Counted from the stretch's first letter, positions 44,099-53,877 are shown. The stretch is DNA of 64,000 nucleotides from Corynebacterium hindlerae (GCF_014117265.1 NZ_CP059833.1:1209069-1273068), one strand, 5' to 3'. Program-made: numbers and translations. Notes: generated from the sequence alone by a model not told the origin.

Positions 44099-45625
44099 AT
44101 GACTCGTTTTGCGCAGATTGTGAAGTGGCTCTGGAGGACCTCCTGGCCGCTCTACGCTGCCACCATTTTTCTTTCCAACGTGCTGGGCGCGATCGCCACA
44201 ATGCTGTTTTTCCGCTGGCTCATCCCGATGCCGGAAAAAGAAGCATTCGTGTCTTTGGATAGCCAGCTGCCTGAAGTGGGGATCGGGTACCTGGTGGCGG
44301 GCTCCTTCATCGGGGCCATATTGACGTTTTTACTGTTCAGGCCGGTACTTGCCTGGCAACACAGCCCTGAGGACCACGACCCGAATATGGTGCGCAACTT
44401 GGTCATGCGCATCCCCGTCTACCAGGCAATTTTGTGCGCTGTTATCTGGTTCATCGGCATTGTTGTGGTGACGTCTCTGGCGGCGCAGCACGACGGCAAG
44501 CTGGCATTAGTGTTGGGGCTGGTGTCATCTCTGGGCGGTTCCGTCGTGGTGTTGCTGACCTATTTGGAGGCGGAACGGATTGTGCGCCCCATCGCGGCGC
44601 AAGCCCTGGCGCAACGCTTTGAAGATTCCACGTTGGAGCCGCCAGTGACCCAGCGCCTGCGGGTCACGTGGGTGATCACTGCCGCGGTCCCAATGCTGGC
44701 CATCTGTTTACTGGTAATGGGGCACCATTACGGCTATTTCACGGACACCGCGTCGGATCTTTTCCCCGCTATCTTGGCCCTTGGCGTGATTTCTCTGCTG
44801 GCAGGGTTCGCAGCCCAAACACTTGTCATCATGAGCGTGGTGGACCCCATTCATGAGCTCCAAACCGCTATTAATCGGGTGCGTCGAGGCGAAACCGACG
44901 TGGCTGTGGACATCTACGACGGCTCCGAAATCGGCGTCCTCCAAGCCGGCTTTAACGAGATGATGCGCGGCCTTCGGGAACGCCAGCGGGTCCGAGATCT
45001 CTTCGGCCGCTACGTAGGCACTGAAGTTGCCCGGCGCGCCATGGAGGAACGCCCAACGTTGGGCGGCGAGGATCGCAACGTGGCTGTACTCTTTGTCGAC
45101 GTCATCGGCTCCACCACCTTCGCGGTGAACCACACCCCAGAAGAGGTCGTCGCGGCGCTGAATGAGTTTTTTGAAAAAGTGGTCGACGTCGTCCACAAGC
45201 ACAGGGGCGTGATCAACAAGTTCCAGGGCGACGCCGCGCTTGCGATCTTCGGCGCGCCACTGCCGCTTGCCGACGCCCCGGGCCTCGCACTCGCCGCCGC
45301 CCGTGAGTTACGTTCGGAACTCAAGGACATGGAGCTCACCTGCGGTATCGGTGTGGCTTCCGGGCATGTAGTGGCCGGGCACATTGGTGGCCACGACCGT
45401 TTCGAATACACCGTCATCGGAGACGCCGTGAATCAGGCAGCACGACTAACCGAGCTAGCCAAAGACGCACCCGGCAGAGTGCTGACCTCCGTATCGACGC
45501 TGCGGGGCGCCAACGAAGCCGAGCAGGCCCGCTGGACCGTACTCAAATCAGTGGAGCTGCGGGGGCGCGGTGAGCTCACGCAGCTCGCCCGCCCGATCCG
45601 GCCGACGCTGGCGGATCGTTCTTAG
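44099..45625 (+). CDS. Membrane adenylate cyclase (HAMP + class III cyclase)
   Basis: 508 residues: six membrane segments in the first ~245, a HAMP linker (about 248-300) and a class III cyclase domain (about 320-480). Metal-binding aspartates lie in VLFVDVIGSTTF and KFQGDAALAIFG, and substrate and transition-state residues in DAVNQAARL. Positional homologue of Rv3645. It would make cAMP, the ligand of GlxR, for which a site is seen upstream of sdhC. Divergent from holB. Confidence 0.9.
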   Translation: MTRFAQIVKWLWRTSWPLYAATIFLSNVLGAIATMLFFRWLIPMPEKEAFVSLDSQLPEVGIGYLVAGSFIGAILTFLLFRPVLAWQHSPEDHDPNMVRNLVMRIPVYQAILCAVIWFIGIVVVTSLAAQHDGKLALVLGLVSSLGGSVVVLLTYLEAERIVRPIAAQALAQRFEDSTLEPPVTQRLRVTWVITAAVPMLAICLLVMGHHYGYFTDTASDLFPAILALGVISLLAGFAAQTLVIMSVVDPIHELQTAINRVRRGETDVAVDIYDGSEIGVLQAGFNEMMRGLRERQRVRDLFGRYVGTEVARRAMEERPTLGGEDRNVAVLFVDVIGSTTFAVNHTPEEVVAALNEFFEKVVDVVHKHRGVINKFQGDAALAIFGAPLPLADAPGLALAAARELRSELKDMELTCGIGVASGHVVAGHIGGHDRFEYTVIGDAVNQAARLTELAKDAPGRVLTSVSTLRGANEAEQARWTVLKSVELRGRGELTQLARPIRPTLADRS

Positions 45626-45640
45626 GGCCGTTGAATTTGT

Positions 45641-45662
45641 GGTCATTTCGAGTCAGTAATTC
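45641..45662. repeat. Half-site related to the element after ramB
   Basis: Bases 45641-45662 match 29906-29927 at 20 of 22 positions (GGTCATTTCGAG, one change, CAG, one change, AATTC). It lies 15 bp after the cyclase stop codon. The opposite arm of the palindrome is not convincing here. Confidence 0.45.
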
Positions 45663-45773
45663 GGTAACCAATTCATAACCAGTAGATAAACACACTCAAT
45701 CACCGCTAACGGTTTAACGCTCGACACGCGATCCTTAAAGTGAACCCCGTCACCTCAAGGATTGGAACTACCG

Positions 45774-46055
45774 ATGAAAAAGTTCGCTTCTGCGGTTACC
45801 GCAGCATTGATGATCATCTCTGCCCCGTCTGCTCACGTTGGCTACACTGCTCAAAACTCCTCCGAGGCTGCCCAGCTATCCTCCGAAGAGTAGGCGAACG
45901 TGTCTAACAACATGCAGTGGAGCCTCGAAAACCAGCCGTTCCCGAGCAACATCATTGATGCTATCGGCGCAGGTTTCGGTAGCGCGTTCCGCGCAGCACT
46001 GATTTCGATGTACCACTGGACGTTCATGCTCATCAACCAGGTTTCGAACTTCTAA
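45774..46055 (+). pseudogene. Small exported protein interrupted by an in-frame TAG
   Basis: An SD (AAGGATTGGAA) precedes an ATG and a clear signal peptide MKKFASAVTAALMIISAPSA. After 39 codons there is a TAG (45891-45893), and the same frame then continues for 53 more codons (ANVSNNMQWSLENQ to LINQVSNF) before TAA at 46053. The downstream part is amphipathic and protein-like. The simplest reading is a ~93-residue secreted protein inactivated by one nonsense change. Alternatives are two short genes, the second starting at GTG 45900 or ATG 45912, or a sequencing error. Confidence 0.6.
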
Positions 46056-46082
46056 AACCTGCAACTCAGTAGTCTCGTGGGA

Positions 46083-46637
46083 CTAGTCGGTCTGGGCGTA
46101 GCGCTCGATCGATTCGAGAACGTGTCCTCGCATTACATATTCGACCCGGTGTGCTAGTTGCGCCGGGTCGTCACGCATTCCGGTGGCGATCCAGTGCATG
46201 AGGTGCCCGACCACTGCGAGGGTGTAGTGATCGATGATGAAATCACGGTCAGCTGGCTGCAAGCTATAGCCATCGGCAAGCTCGGCGACAATCGCAGTCA
46301 TCATTCTGCGCAGCGCCCGGAAGAAGAACACCTCGGTTTTGGGCATCGTGAGCGATTTCAAAATCGCCTGGACCTGGGTGCGATGCGTGTACATGTAAGT
46401 CATGAGCTGCTCGAATCCGGCAGCCCAGGCGTCGTAACGTGCGTGTGCGAGGATGTGGCGCGCAACCTCGTTTTGGAAGAGCCACGCGGCAGCGTCGTAA
46501 ACATCGTCGAAGTGGTAATAGAACGCCTGGCGGGTCACACCAGCGCGGGCCGCGAGGCGTGCGACGGTGATGCGGGAGAGCTCAGCAGTCTCCAGCTCGC
46601 TTTTCAACGCGTCCGAAAGCGCGTCACGGGCATCCAT
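46083..46637 (-). CDS. TetR-family transcriptional regulator
   Basis: 184 residues. N-terminal HTH ITVARLAARAGVTRQAFYYHFDDVYD is typical TetR (cited parts: ITVARLAARAGVTR and QAFYYHFDDVYD). The helical C-terminal domain ends near ESIERYAQTD. ATG 46637 is chosen; the frame is open a little upstream. It diverges from the DUF5692 membrane protein, with a 133-bp gap containing GTGT-rich half-sites (for example TGTCTATGTACA at 46664-46675), which are plausible operators for self and neighbour control. Confidence 0.85.
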   Translation of the reverse strand: MDARDALSDALKSELETAELSRITVARLAARAGVTRQAFYYHFDDVYDAAAWLFQNEVARHILAHARYDAWAAGFEQLMTYMYTHRTQVQAILKSLTMPKTEVFFFRALRRMMTAIVAELADGYSLQPADRDFIIDHYTLAVVGHLMHWIATGMRDDPAQLAHRVEYVMRGHVLESIERYAQTD

Positions 46638-46770
46638 GACTGCCACTTTACACAACTGCAAAAGTGTCTATGTACAGGTGTTTTATCGACCAATAGGCTT
46701 GAAAGTACCAAGGCGCTTTCCTTGAAGAATGGGTTGCGAGGCGAGCGCCCCAACTCACAAGGAGAATGTC

Positions 46771-47742
46771 ATGTTTTTATACGCAACCATCCCCTGGTAT
46801 TCCTGGCTCGCATGGTTCGCGGTGCTGGGTGCCCTGATCGGCCTCAATGAAATCTCGCGTCGCTCCCGCTACGCCGGGTGGGCACTGTTCATCGCGCTAC
46901 CAATCATTTTGACCATCTTCGTCTGGCCTACCACCGCAGGAGCTGGCTCATCGACGGGCACCTGGTTCCACTGGGTCAAGGTCTATTCCGCCCTCGCCGG
47001 CTGCCTCGGCTTCATGGCGCTGCGCTACCATCCACGGCTCGCAGCAAACAAGTGGGCACTGTGCTTCCCACCGTTCATCCTCGGTCTAAACATCTTGGAG
47101 GCCTGCATCCGCGACTTCCAGGTCGGCGCGATGAACGCAAACGGCATGGTCGACGGTGTGTTCATGGTCTCCGGCTCCTGGAATTACATGAACGGCATCG
47201 CTGGCCTACTAAACCTCATCACGATCTGCGGTTGGACCGGTATCATCATCTCCCGCGATCCGTCTAAGGACATGATTTGGCCTGACATGCTGTGGTTCTG
47301 GATCATCGCATACGACCTGTGGAACTTCGCATACGTCTACAACTGCGTTGGTGATCATTCCTTCTACGCGGGCGCCGCGTTGCTGATTTCCTGCACAATT
47401 CCGGCGTTCTTCATCAAGAAGGGTGCTTGGCTGCAGCACCGCGCCCACACCCTCGCGTTCTGGATGATGTTCACCATGGCCGTGCCGAGCTTCGTCACCT
47501 CCTCGCAGTTCTCTGTCGAGGCTTCCCACGACCCGAAGGCACTATTCCTCGTGTCCTTCATCGCGCTCGTGGCCAACGTCGCCGTGTTCGGCTACCAGAT
47601 CTACACCGCGGTCACCCGCAAGAAGAGCTTGCTTCGCGACGAGCTATACACCCACCTCGGGTCGCACCACGATCTCCTCATGTCCAACATTTCGGTGCCT
47701 GCTTCGTTTGAAGCAACCGAGACTCGGAAAGCCGTTTCATAG
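46771..47742 (+). CDS. DUF5692 multi-pass membrane protein
   Basis: 323 residues with about eight membrane segments and many aromatic residues (WYSWLAWFAVLG, WFHWVKVYSALAG, DMLWFWIIAYDLWNFAYVYN). Matches the uncharacterised DUF5692 family. ATG 46771 has an AAGGAG SD 7 nt upstream. Divergent TetR gene suggests it is its regulated target; such pairs often respond to a small hydrophobic compound, but transport activity is only inferred. Confidence 0.75.
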   Translation: MFLYATIPWYSWLAWFAVLGALIGLNEISRRSRYAGWALFIALPIILTIFVWPTTAGAGSSTGTWFHWVKVYSALAGCLGFMALRYHPRLAANKWALCFPPFILGLNILEACIRDFQVGAMNANGMVDGVFMVSGSWNYMNGIAGLLNLITICGWTGIIISRDPSKDMIWPDMLWFWIIAYDLWNFAYVYNCVGDHSFYAGAALLISCTIPAFFIKKGAWLQHRAHTLAFWMMFTMAVPSFVTSSQFSVEASHDPKALFLVSFIALVANVAVFGYQIYTAVTRKKSLLRDELYTHLGSHHDLLMSNISVPASFEATETRKAVS

Positions 47743-47756
47743 CTGATCCATATAGC

Positions 47757-47790
47757 AAACCCCATTCCTGCTACGGCACGAATGGGGTTT
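47757..47790 (+). terminator. Terminator of the DUF5692 gene
   Basis: AAACCCCATT (47757-47766) pairs perfectly with AATGGGGTTT (47781-47790) around a 14-nt loop, 15 bp after the stop codon. The trailing T-run is short. Confidence 0.65.
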
Positions 47791-47865
47791 CGTCGTGTGT
47801 CACCAACAGTCACAAGCCCATCGACAATCGATAGAGATTCCCTATTCGCACCATACCAGCTTCAT

Positions 47866-47888
47866 CTCCGCAGCCCCTACCTGCGGAG
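47866..47888 (-). terminator. Hairpin downstream of topA
   Basis: CTCCGCAG/CTGCGGAG perfect 8-bp stem with a 7-nt loop, 41 bp after the topA stop on the minus strand. No strong U-tract follows, so termination is only probable. Confidence 0.35.
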
Positions 47889-47928
47889 ACGCTGCCGAAC
47901 TCTGGCCCGCCTGGGCGCCCCAGACAAC

Positions 47929-50871
47929 CTACCGCCGTGCCTTCACCACACGCTTCGTGGTCTGCTTCACGGTTTTCTTAGCAGCTTTCTTGGTTGCCTT
48001 CTTGGTTGCCTTCTTGCGGGTCGTCTTCTTCGGCGCGCCACCTTCGGCGGCTTCCTTGGCTCTACGTTCGGACAGCAGCTCGTTGGCGCGCGCGTCGGTA
48101 AGGGTTTCAGGGTTGTCGCCCTTGCGCAGGGAGGCATTGGTGGTGCCGTCGGTGACGTATGGACCGAAGCGGCCGTCCTTGACCTGCATTGGTTTGCCGG
48201 AGACGTCGTTATCGCCGAGTACCTTGAGTGGCGCTGCGGCGGTGGCGCTACGGCCGCGACGCTTTGGTTCGGAGTAGATTCGCCGCGCTTCATCCAGGGT
48301 CACAGTGAAGATTTGTTCTTCGTTGGCCAGGGAGCGAGAGTCGCTGCCCTTCTTAAGGTACGGGCCGTAGCGGCCGTTCTGGGCAGTGATCATTTCGCCG
48401 TCGGTTGGGTCCACACCCACTTCACGTGGGAGAGACAGCAGCCGCAATGCGTCCTCGAGGGTGACTGTGGCGGGTTCCATGGAGGAAAACAGCGAGGCGG
48501 TCCCTGGTTTGAGGGTTTCCTCGATGATCTGATTGATGCGCTTTTCCTTTTGGTTGGCCGCAGTTTTGGTTTCCCAGTTCTTTGCGCGTTTGCCTTCGGC
48601 TTTGCGCTGCGCGTCTTCGGCAGCGCGTTCCTCGGCGACGATTTCTTCAGCGTGGGCGCCGACGGAAGCTTTTTCCTCCTCGGTAACCAGCTCAGTGACA
48701 TAAGGCCCGTAGCGACCGTCCTTGGCTACGATCATGCGACCGTTAGTTGGGTTGACGCCGAGCTCGCGACCACCTTGTGGAATGGCGAAGAGCTTTTCAG
48801 CGGCGTCTAGGGACAGCTCGTCTGGGGTGGTGGATTCCGGCAGGTTGGCGCGCTGATATTCCGGGGTGCCGTCGGGCAGCTGCCCCACGATGCGCTCGAG
48901 GTATGGGCCGTAGCGGCCGACGCGCACCACGATATCGCGACCTTCCTCGTCGACAAATAGGCGGAGCGAGTTCACTTCGCGCGCGTCAATGTTTTCGAGG
49001 TTGTCGCCCACCAGAGCTTTCAGCCCGCCGAGGCGTGCCACGCTGTCTGCGGTCTTGTCGCCCACTTCCGCGTTACCGAAGTAGAAGCTGTTCAACCACT
49101 CGGTGCGGTTTTCATTACCGGCAGCGATCTCGTCGAGTTCATCTTCCATGGAGGAGGTGAAGTCGTAGTCCACTAGGGAGCTGAAATTCTGCTCCAGCAG
49201 CCCGACCACGGCAAACGCTACCCACGACGGGACCAGCGCATTGCCGCGGGAGAAAACGTAACCGCGGTCCTGGATGGTCTTGATGATGGACGCGTAGGTG
49301 GATGGGCGTCCAATACCGAGGTCTTCCATCTTCTTCACTAGGGACGCTTCGGTGTAGCGGGCTGGCGGGTTGGTGGAGTGACCTTCGGCGTCGACCTGCT
49401 GCGCGGCGAGTGCATCGCCCTTGGACAGCTGTGGCAGGCGCTTTTCAGCGTTGTCTGCCACGTTACGGCCGTCTTCGAGCTGCGAGGTTTCCACGTAGGC
49501 CTTGAGGAAGCCGGGGAAAGTGATGGTGCGACCGGTAGCGGCGAATTCCACGTCCTCGCCGGAGGTGGCGGTGCCGGCGATGGTCACCTTCATGGAGGTG
49601 CCACGCGCGTCAGCCATCTGGGAGGCGACGGTGCGCTGCCAAATGAGCTCATAGAGCTTGAACTCTTCGGCGTCCAGTTGTGCATGAAGCTGGCCTGGGG
49701 TGGCGAAGGTTTCGCCGGCCGGGCGGATCGCTTCGTGGGCTTCCTGCGAGTTCTTCACCTTGCGGGTGTACTGGCGCGGCGCGTCAGCCACGAACTTATC
49801 ACCGTAGAGTTCGCGTGCCTGCTGGCGTGCTGCTTGAATGCCGGACTCGCTGAGCGTAGTGGAGTCCGTACGCATGTAGGTGATATGACCGTTTTCGTAC
49901 AGGCGCTGCGCGATACGCATGGTGCGCTCGGAGGTGTAGTGCAGTTTGCGTCCGGCTTCCTGCTGCAGCGTCGAGGTCATAAATGGGGCGTAGGGCCGTC
50001 GGGTGTACGGCTTTTCCTCGACGCTGGCTACGGTCATAGTCGTGCCGCTCAGGGCGTCGGCAAGCTGCGTGGCTTTCGCCTGGTCAATGACGATGACGTC
50101 CTTGCCCTTGAGCTCGCCGCGGTCGTTAAAGTCCCGGCCTTGCGCCACGCGCCGCTTATCGACGGCGGTGAGCCGCGCAGCGAATTCGTTAGGGTTTTCC
50201 GCGCTGGCTGGCTGGTCGGTCTTGAGCTGCGCAGTGAGATCCCAATAGTTTGCGGACACGAACGCCATGCGCTCCCGCTCGCGCTCCACGATGACGCGAG
50301 TAGCCACCGACTGCACGCGCCCCGCAGACAGGCGTGGCATCACTTTCTTCCACAGCACAGGGGATACCTCGTAGCCGTAGAGGCGATCGAGGATGCGACG
50401 AGTTTCCTGCGCGTCCACCAGGTTGTGGTCCAGGTCGCGGGTGTTTTCTGCTGCGGCCAGGATCGCAGGCTTGGTGATCTCGTTGAACACCATGCGCTTG
50501 ACCGGCACCTTCGGCTTCAGCACCTCCAGCAGGTGCCACGCGATCGCTTCGCCCTCACGGTCGGGGTCGGTGGCGAGGTAAAGCTCGTCTACTTCCTTGA
50601 GCTTCGCTTTCAGGTCAGAGACCTTCTTTTTCTTGTCCGCGCTCACCACGTACAGCGGCGAAAAACCGTGATCTGTGTCCACGCCAAGCCGAGCCCACGG
50701 CTCTTTCTTGTATTTGGCGGGCACGTCGGCGGCTCCTCGTGGCAGGTCACGGATGTGGCCCACGGACGCCTCGACGATGTAGTCCTTACCGAGATACGGC
50801 TGGATCTTCTTCGCCTTGGTCGCCGACTCCACAATCACTAAGCGTTTTACGCCAGCATTTGACTCTGCCAC
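47929..50871 (-). CDS. topA: DNA topoisomerase I
   Basis: 980 residues. The TOPRIM domain has ESATKAKKIQPYL near the N-terminus and DPDREGEAIAWHL; the catalytic Tyr is in HITYMRTDSTTLSE. After the core come four repeated YGPY(V/L/I)-type C-terminal modules and a Lys/Arg-rich tail (KKATKKATKKAAKK) typical of actinobacterial TopA, which gives DNA affinity and processivity. Essential enzyme relaxing negative supercoils. Same order topA-cspA-helicase as M. tuberculosis Rv3646c-Rv3649. Confidence 0.96.
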   Translation of the reverse strand: MAESNAGVKRLVIVESATKAKKIQPYLGKDYIVEASVGHIRDLPRGAADVPAKYKKEPWARLGVDTDHGFSPLYVVSADKKKKVSDLKAKLKEVDELYLATDPDREGEAIAWHLLEVLKPKVPVKRMVFNEITKPAILAAAENTRDLDHNLVDAQETRRILDRLYGYEVSPVLWKKVMPRLSAGRVQSVATRVIVERERERMAFVSANYWDLTAQLKTDQPASAENPNEFAARLTAVDKRRVAQGRDFNDRGELKGKDVIVIDQAKATQLADALSGTTMTVASVEEKPYTRRPYAPFMTSTLQQEAGRKLHYTSERTMRIAQRLYENGHITYMRTDSTTLSESGIQAARQQARELYGDKFVADAPRQYTRKVKNSQEAHEAIRPAGETFATPGQLHAQLDAEEFKLYELIWQRTVASQMADARGTSMKVTIAGTATSGEDVEFAATGRTITFPGFLKAYVETSQLEDGRNVADNAEKRLPQLSKGDALAAQQVDAEGHSTNPPARYTEASLVKKMEDLGIGRPSTYASIIKTIQDRGYVFSRGNALVPSWVAFAVVGLLEQNFSSLVDYDFTSSMEDELDEIAAGNENRTEWLNSFYFGNAEVGDKTADSVARLGGLKALVGDNLENIDAREVNSLRLFVDEEGRDIVVRVGRYGPYLERIVGQLPDGTPEYQRANLPESTTPDELSLDAAEKLFAIPQGGRELGVNPTNGRMIVAKDGRYGPYVTELVTEEEKASVGAHAEEIVAEERAAEDAQRKAEGKRAKNWETKTAANQKEKRINQIIEETLKPGTASLFSSMEPATVTLEDALRLLSLPREVGVDPTDGEMITAQNGRYGPYLKKGSDSRSLANEEQIFTVTLDEARRIYSEPKRRGRSATAAAPLKVLGDNDVSGKPMQVKDGRFGPYVTDGTTNASLRKGDNPETLTDARANELLSERRAKEAAEGGAPKKTTRKKATKKATKKAAKKTVKQTTKRVVKARR

Positions 50872-51002
50872 TATGCCAACTTTCTGTCATTTCAACGGTG
50901 CATTAGTTCACTACCGTACACAGTTATATATTGCGCTACTACGCACTGGTCTAGTTTTTTGCAGAAAAGTGTGAGGAATTGCCCACTTGTGGACAAAGCA
51001 AA

Positions 51003-51033
51003 ACCCGGCTTTCCTGCGGTGAGGAAGCCGGGT
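51003..51033 (-). terminator. Terminator of cspA
   Basis: ACCCGGCTTTCCT and AGGAAGCCGGGT form a 12-bp stem with one bulge and a 6-nt loop, 18 bp after the cspA stop. TTTTGCTTTG follows on the minus strand. Confidence 0.7.
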
Positions 51034-51050
51034 CGCAGCGTGAAAAACTC

Positions 51051-51254
51051 TTACAGAGCCACCACGTTCTGAGCTTGTGGGCCCTTAGCGCCTTCGCCAA
51101 TCTCGAACTCAACCTGCTGGTTTTCCTCGAGAGTGCGGAAGCCGTTGCCCTGAATCTCGGAGTAGTGAACAAATACGTCTGCGGATCCGTCAGCTGGAGC
51201 GATGAAGCCGAAGCCCTTTTCAGCGTTGAACCACTTCACAGTTCCCTGTGCCAT
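51051..51254 (-). CDS. cspA: Cold-shock protein CspA
   Basis: 67-residue OB-fold RNA chaperone with RNP1-like KGFGFI and RNP2-like VFVHY. Start ATG 51254 gives [10 protein letters not shown], the universal CSP beginning. The gene has a leader region of over 100 bp with a perfect 10-bp inverted repeat. It lies between topA and the divergent helicase. Confidence 0.95.
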   Translation of the reverse strand: MAQGTVKWFNAEKGFGFIAPADGSADVFVHYSEIQGNGFRTLEENQQVEFEIGEGAKGPQAQNVVAL

Positions 51255-51355
51255 AACAAAAACCTTATTTCTTTGAAAGCGAAGCAGCATTCCCGCATTC
51301 TGATGGGAGTGCCGGGTCGTTGTGAACTCTCATTCGCTCGCAAAGAAGTGAACTG

Positions 51356-51390
51356 AGCGCTCGCAATAAACAAAATCCTGTGCGAGCGCT
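51356..51390. repeat. Perfect 10-bp inverted repeat in the cspA-helicase control region
   Basis: AGCGCTCGCA (51356-51365) and TGCGAGCGCT (51381-51390) are exact reverse complements with a 15-nt A/T-rich loop. A partial third copy, CGCTCGCA, is at 51334-51341. It may be an RNA hairpin in the cspA leader or a DNA operator; helicase transcription begins close by on the other side. Confidence 0.5.
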
Positions 51391-51528
51391 GGAAACACTG
51401 CGCGTGGAAAAGCTGCGACCGCTTCCCAGTGTGTCACGAAACTTGGCAAAGCGATAGCCCTAAACTTAGCTTTAAACCAAAAGCACAGGTCACGGGGACA
51501 AATATTTTCAGCAACCAAAGGAAAACGC

Positions 51529-53877
51529 ATGCCCAACCACGCCACGATAGGCACGGAGATCGCCGAGTTTGTGCAGCGTCGCTACCCTAACTCCACCTGC
51601 ACTCACCTGGAAACCATCCCGCCGAAGCCTGCGCAGTACGCGCCGTGGCCGGATTGGGTGTACCCGCCACTGCGACAGCACCTGGAGGATGAGGGGATAC
51701 GCCAGTTGTTTTCCCACCAGGCGGCAACGGCGGATGCGGTGTATCACGGGACGTCCACGGTGGTGGCCACGGGCACGTCGAGTGGTAAGTCTTTGTGCTA
51801 TTTGCTTCCCATCCTCACCATGCTGCAGCAGGACCCCACCGCCTGCGCCCTATACCTCACCCCCACAAAGGCGCTCGGCAGTGATCAGCTCACAAACGTG
51901 CTGCGCTTGACACGAGCTGTTCCAGACCTCGCACACATCACCCCTGCCCCTTATGACGGCGATACCCCCAGCGATGCCCGCGCCGGCATTCGTGACCAGG
52001 CTCGCTTCATTTTCAGCAATCCCGACATGGTGCACACGTCCCTGCTTGCGCATCATGCCCGGTGGGGTCGATTCCTCCGCAAGCTGAAGTTTGTGGTGAT
52101 TGATGAGTGCCACTCCTACCGCGGAGTGTTCGGCGCCCATGTTGCGCTGGTGATCCGTCGCCTGCGACGCATTGCCGCGTTGTACGGCAGCGACCCGGTT
52201 TTTGTGTTGGCGTCGGCGACCGCCACTGACCCAGCCGAGCATGCCACGAATCTGATAGGTAGCCCTGTGCTGGCGGTGACGGAGGATGGCGCCCCAACCG
52301 GCGCCCGAACTGTGATGTTGTGGGAGCCGGGCTTCGTGGAAGGCGCAGCCGGCGAGCACGGCGCCCCGGTGCGTCGCGCTGCGACGACTGAGGCTGCAGG
52401 CATCATGGCCAGCGCAATTAGCGAAGGTGCGAGGACGCTGACGTTTGTGCGTTCGCGTCGCGGGGCCGAAGTGGTGGCGCTGCGCACGGCTGAGGAGCTG
52501 ACGCTGATGGGCCGTCCGGAGTTCGCGCAGCGGGTGGCGTCGTACCGCGCGGGCTATCTGCCGGAGGACCGCCGCAGGCTGGAGCAGCTTCTCGACGACG
52601 GTACCCTCCTCGGCGTAGCCACCACGAACGCCCTGGAACTGGGTATCGACATCGGCGGGTTAGATGCCGTGGTCACCGCGGGATTCCCGGGGACGATTGC
52701 GTCGTTTTGGCAGCAAGCCGGCCGTGCGGGGCGCCGGGGGCAGGGTTCGTTGGTGGTCTTTGTAGCGCGGGATGAACCGATGGACAACTACTTGATTCAC
52801 CACCCAGAAGCGCTGCTAGGGCGGCCTATCGAGCGGATTGTGTTTGACCCGACGAACCCTTATGTCCTGCGCGGTCATGTGTACTGCGCTGCGGTCGAGA
52901 AGGCCTTGAGTGATGAGGTGTTGGATCAGTGGCAGGCGCGTGGCGTGGCTGAACAGCTCGCCAGGGAGGGGTTGCTACGGCGCCGCCCGCATGGGTGGTT
53001 CGCGGTGGACTCTGGGCAGGCAGAGCTGACTCCGGATACTGCACATGCCGCGGTGGGATTGCGTGGCGGGTCTTCCCGGGAAGTGGTGATTGTGGAGTCA
53101 ACCACGGGCCGACTGCTGGGAACGATTGATGCGGAGCGGGCGCCATCGCAGGTGCACCCCGGCGCGGTGTATATGCACCAGGGGGAGACGTTTGTGATTG
53201 ACGATCTCGACCTGGGCGACGGCATCGCGCTGGCGCGCCCGGATGCGCCCGATTGGTCCACGTTTGCCCGGAGCACGACAGACATCCGCATCGTGGGTGA
53301 TCCTGGCCCTGATGAGCTGCGTGACCTGGGCGGTGGCGTGTGGGTTGCCGCCGTTGATGTTGAGGTCACCACTCAGGTGACGTCGTATATCACCAAGCTT
53401 GCCGACGGCACAGTGCTCGATTCCGTGGCCCTCGACATGCCCCAGCAGCTTCTTGCTACCCGGGCGGTGGCGTACACCGTTGATCCGCTGGCGCTGTCCG
53501 CGATGGGCATTGCGGCGGCAGACATTCCCGGCGCGTTGCATGCCGCCGAGCACGCCGCGATTGGGATGTTGCCCCTGCTCGCGACGTGTGATCGGTGGGA
53601 CATTGGCGGTGTGTCCACCGCGCAGCACCCTGACACGGGCCTGCCTACGGTGTTTGTTTACGACGGTCACCCCGGTGGCGCCGGTTTTGCGGATCATGGC
53701 TTCCGACGCTTTGGTGAGTGGATCACCGCGACCTTTCAGACGGTTCGTTCCTGTAGTTGTGAGAGTGGATGTCCTTCCTGCATTCAGTCGCCCAAGTGCG
53801 GCAATGGCAACCAGCCGCTTGATAAGGCTGGCGCGATCGCGTTGCTGGGGGCGTTGGTGTCATTGGTGTCGGATTAG
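51529..53877 (+). CDS. DEAD/DEAH-box helicase with DUF1998 Zn-binding domain
   Basis: 782 residues, superfamily 2 helicase of the Rv3649/MrfA-like type: Walker A GTSSGKSLCYLLP, DEAH-box variant DECHSYRG, motif III ASATATD, motif VI QQAGRAGRRGQG, and a C-terminal DUF1998 domain with cysteines CSCESGCPSCIQSPKCG. Bacterial relatives (MrfA of Bacillus) act in repair of mitomycin-type lesions; that role here is inferred. It is convergent with the Tad operon (4-bp overlap). Confidence 0.88.
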   Translation: MPNHATIGTEIAEFVQRRYPNSTCTHLETIPPKPAQYAPWPDWVYPPLRQHLEDEGIRQLFSHQAATADAVYHGTSTVVATGTSSGKSLCYLLPILTMLQQDPTACALYLTPTKALGSDQLTNVLRLTRAVPDLAHITPAPYDGDTPSDARAGIRDQARFIFSNPDMVHTSLLAHHARWGRFLRKLKFVVIDECHSYRGVFGAHVALVIRRLRRIAALYGSDPVFVLASATATDPAEHATNLIGSPVLAVTEDGAPTGARTVMLWEPGFVEGAAGEHGAPVRRAATTEAAGIMASAISEGARTLTFVRSRRGAEVVALRTAEELTLMGRPEFAQRVASYRAGYLPEDRRRLEQLLDDGTLLGVATTNALELGIDIGGLDAVVTAGFPGTIASFWQQAGRAGRRGQGSLVVFVARDEPMDNYLIHHPEALLGRPIERIVFDPTNPYVLRGHVYCAAVEKALSDEVLDQWQARGVAEQLAREGLLRRRPHGWFAVDSGQAELTPDTAHAAVGLRGGSSREVVIVESTTGRLLGTIDAERAPSQVHPGAVYMHQGETFVIDDLDLGDGIALARPDAPDWSTFARSTTDIRIVGDPGPDELRDLGGGVWVAAVDVEVTTQVTSYITKLADGTVLDSVALDMPQQLLATRAVAYTVDPLALSAMGIAAADIPGALHAAEHAAIGMLPLLATCDRWDIGGVSTAQHPDTGLPTVFVYDGHPGGAGFADHGFRRFGEWITATFQTVRSCSCESGCPSCIQSPKCGNGNQPLDKAGAIALLGALVSLVSD

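Noticed and set aside
49378..50841. 487-codon plus-strand open frame opposite topA
   Set aside because: Antisense shadow; topA motifs are complete on the minus strand.
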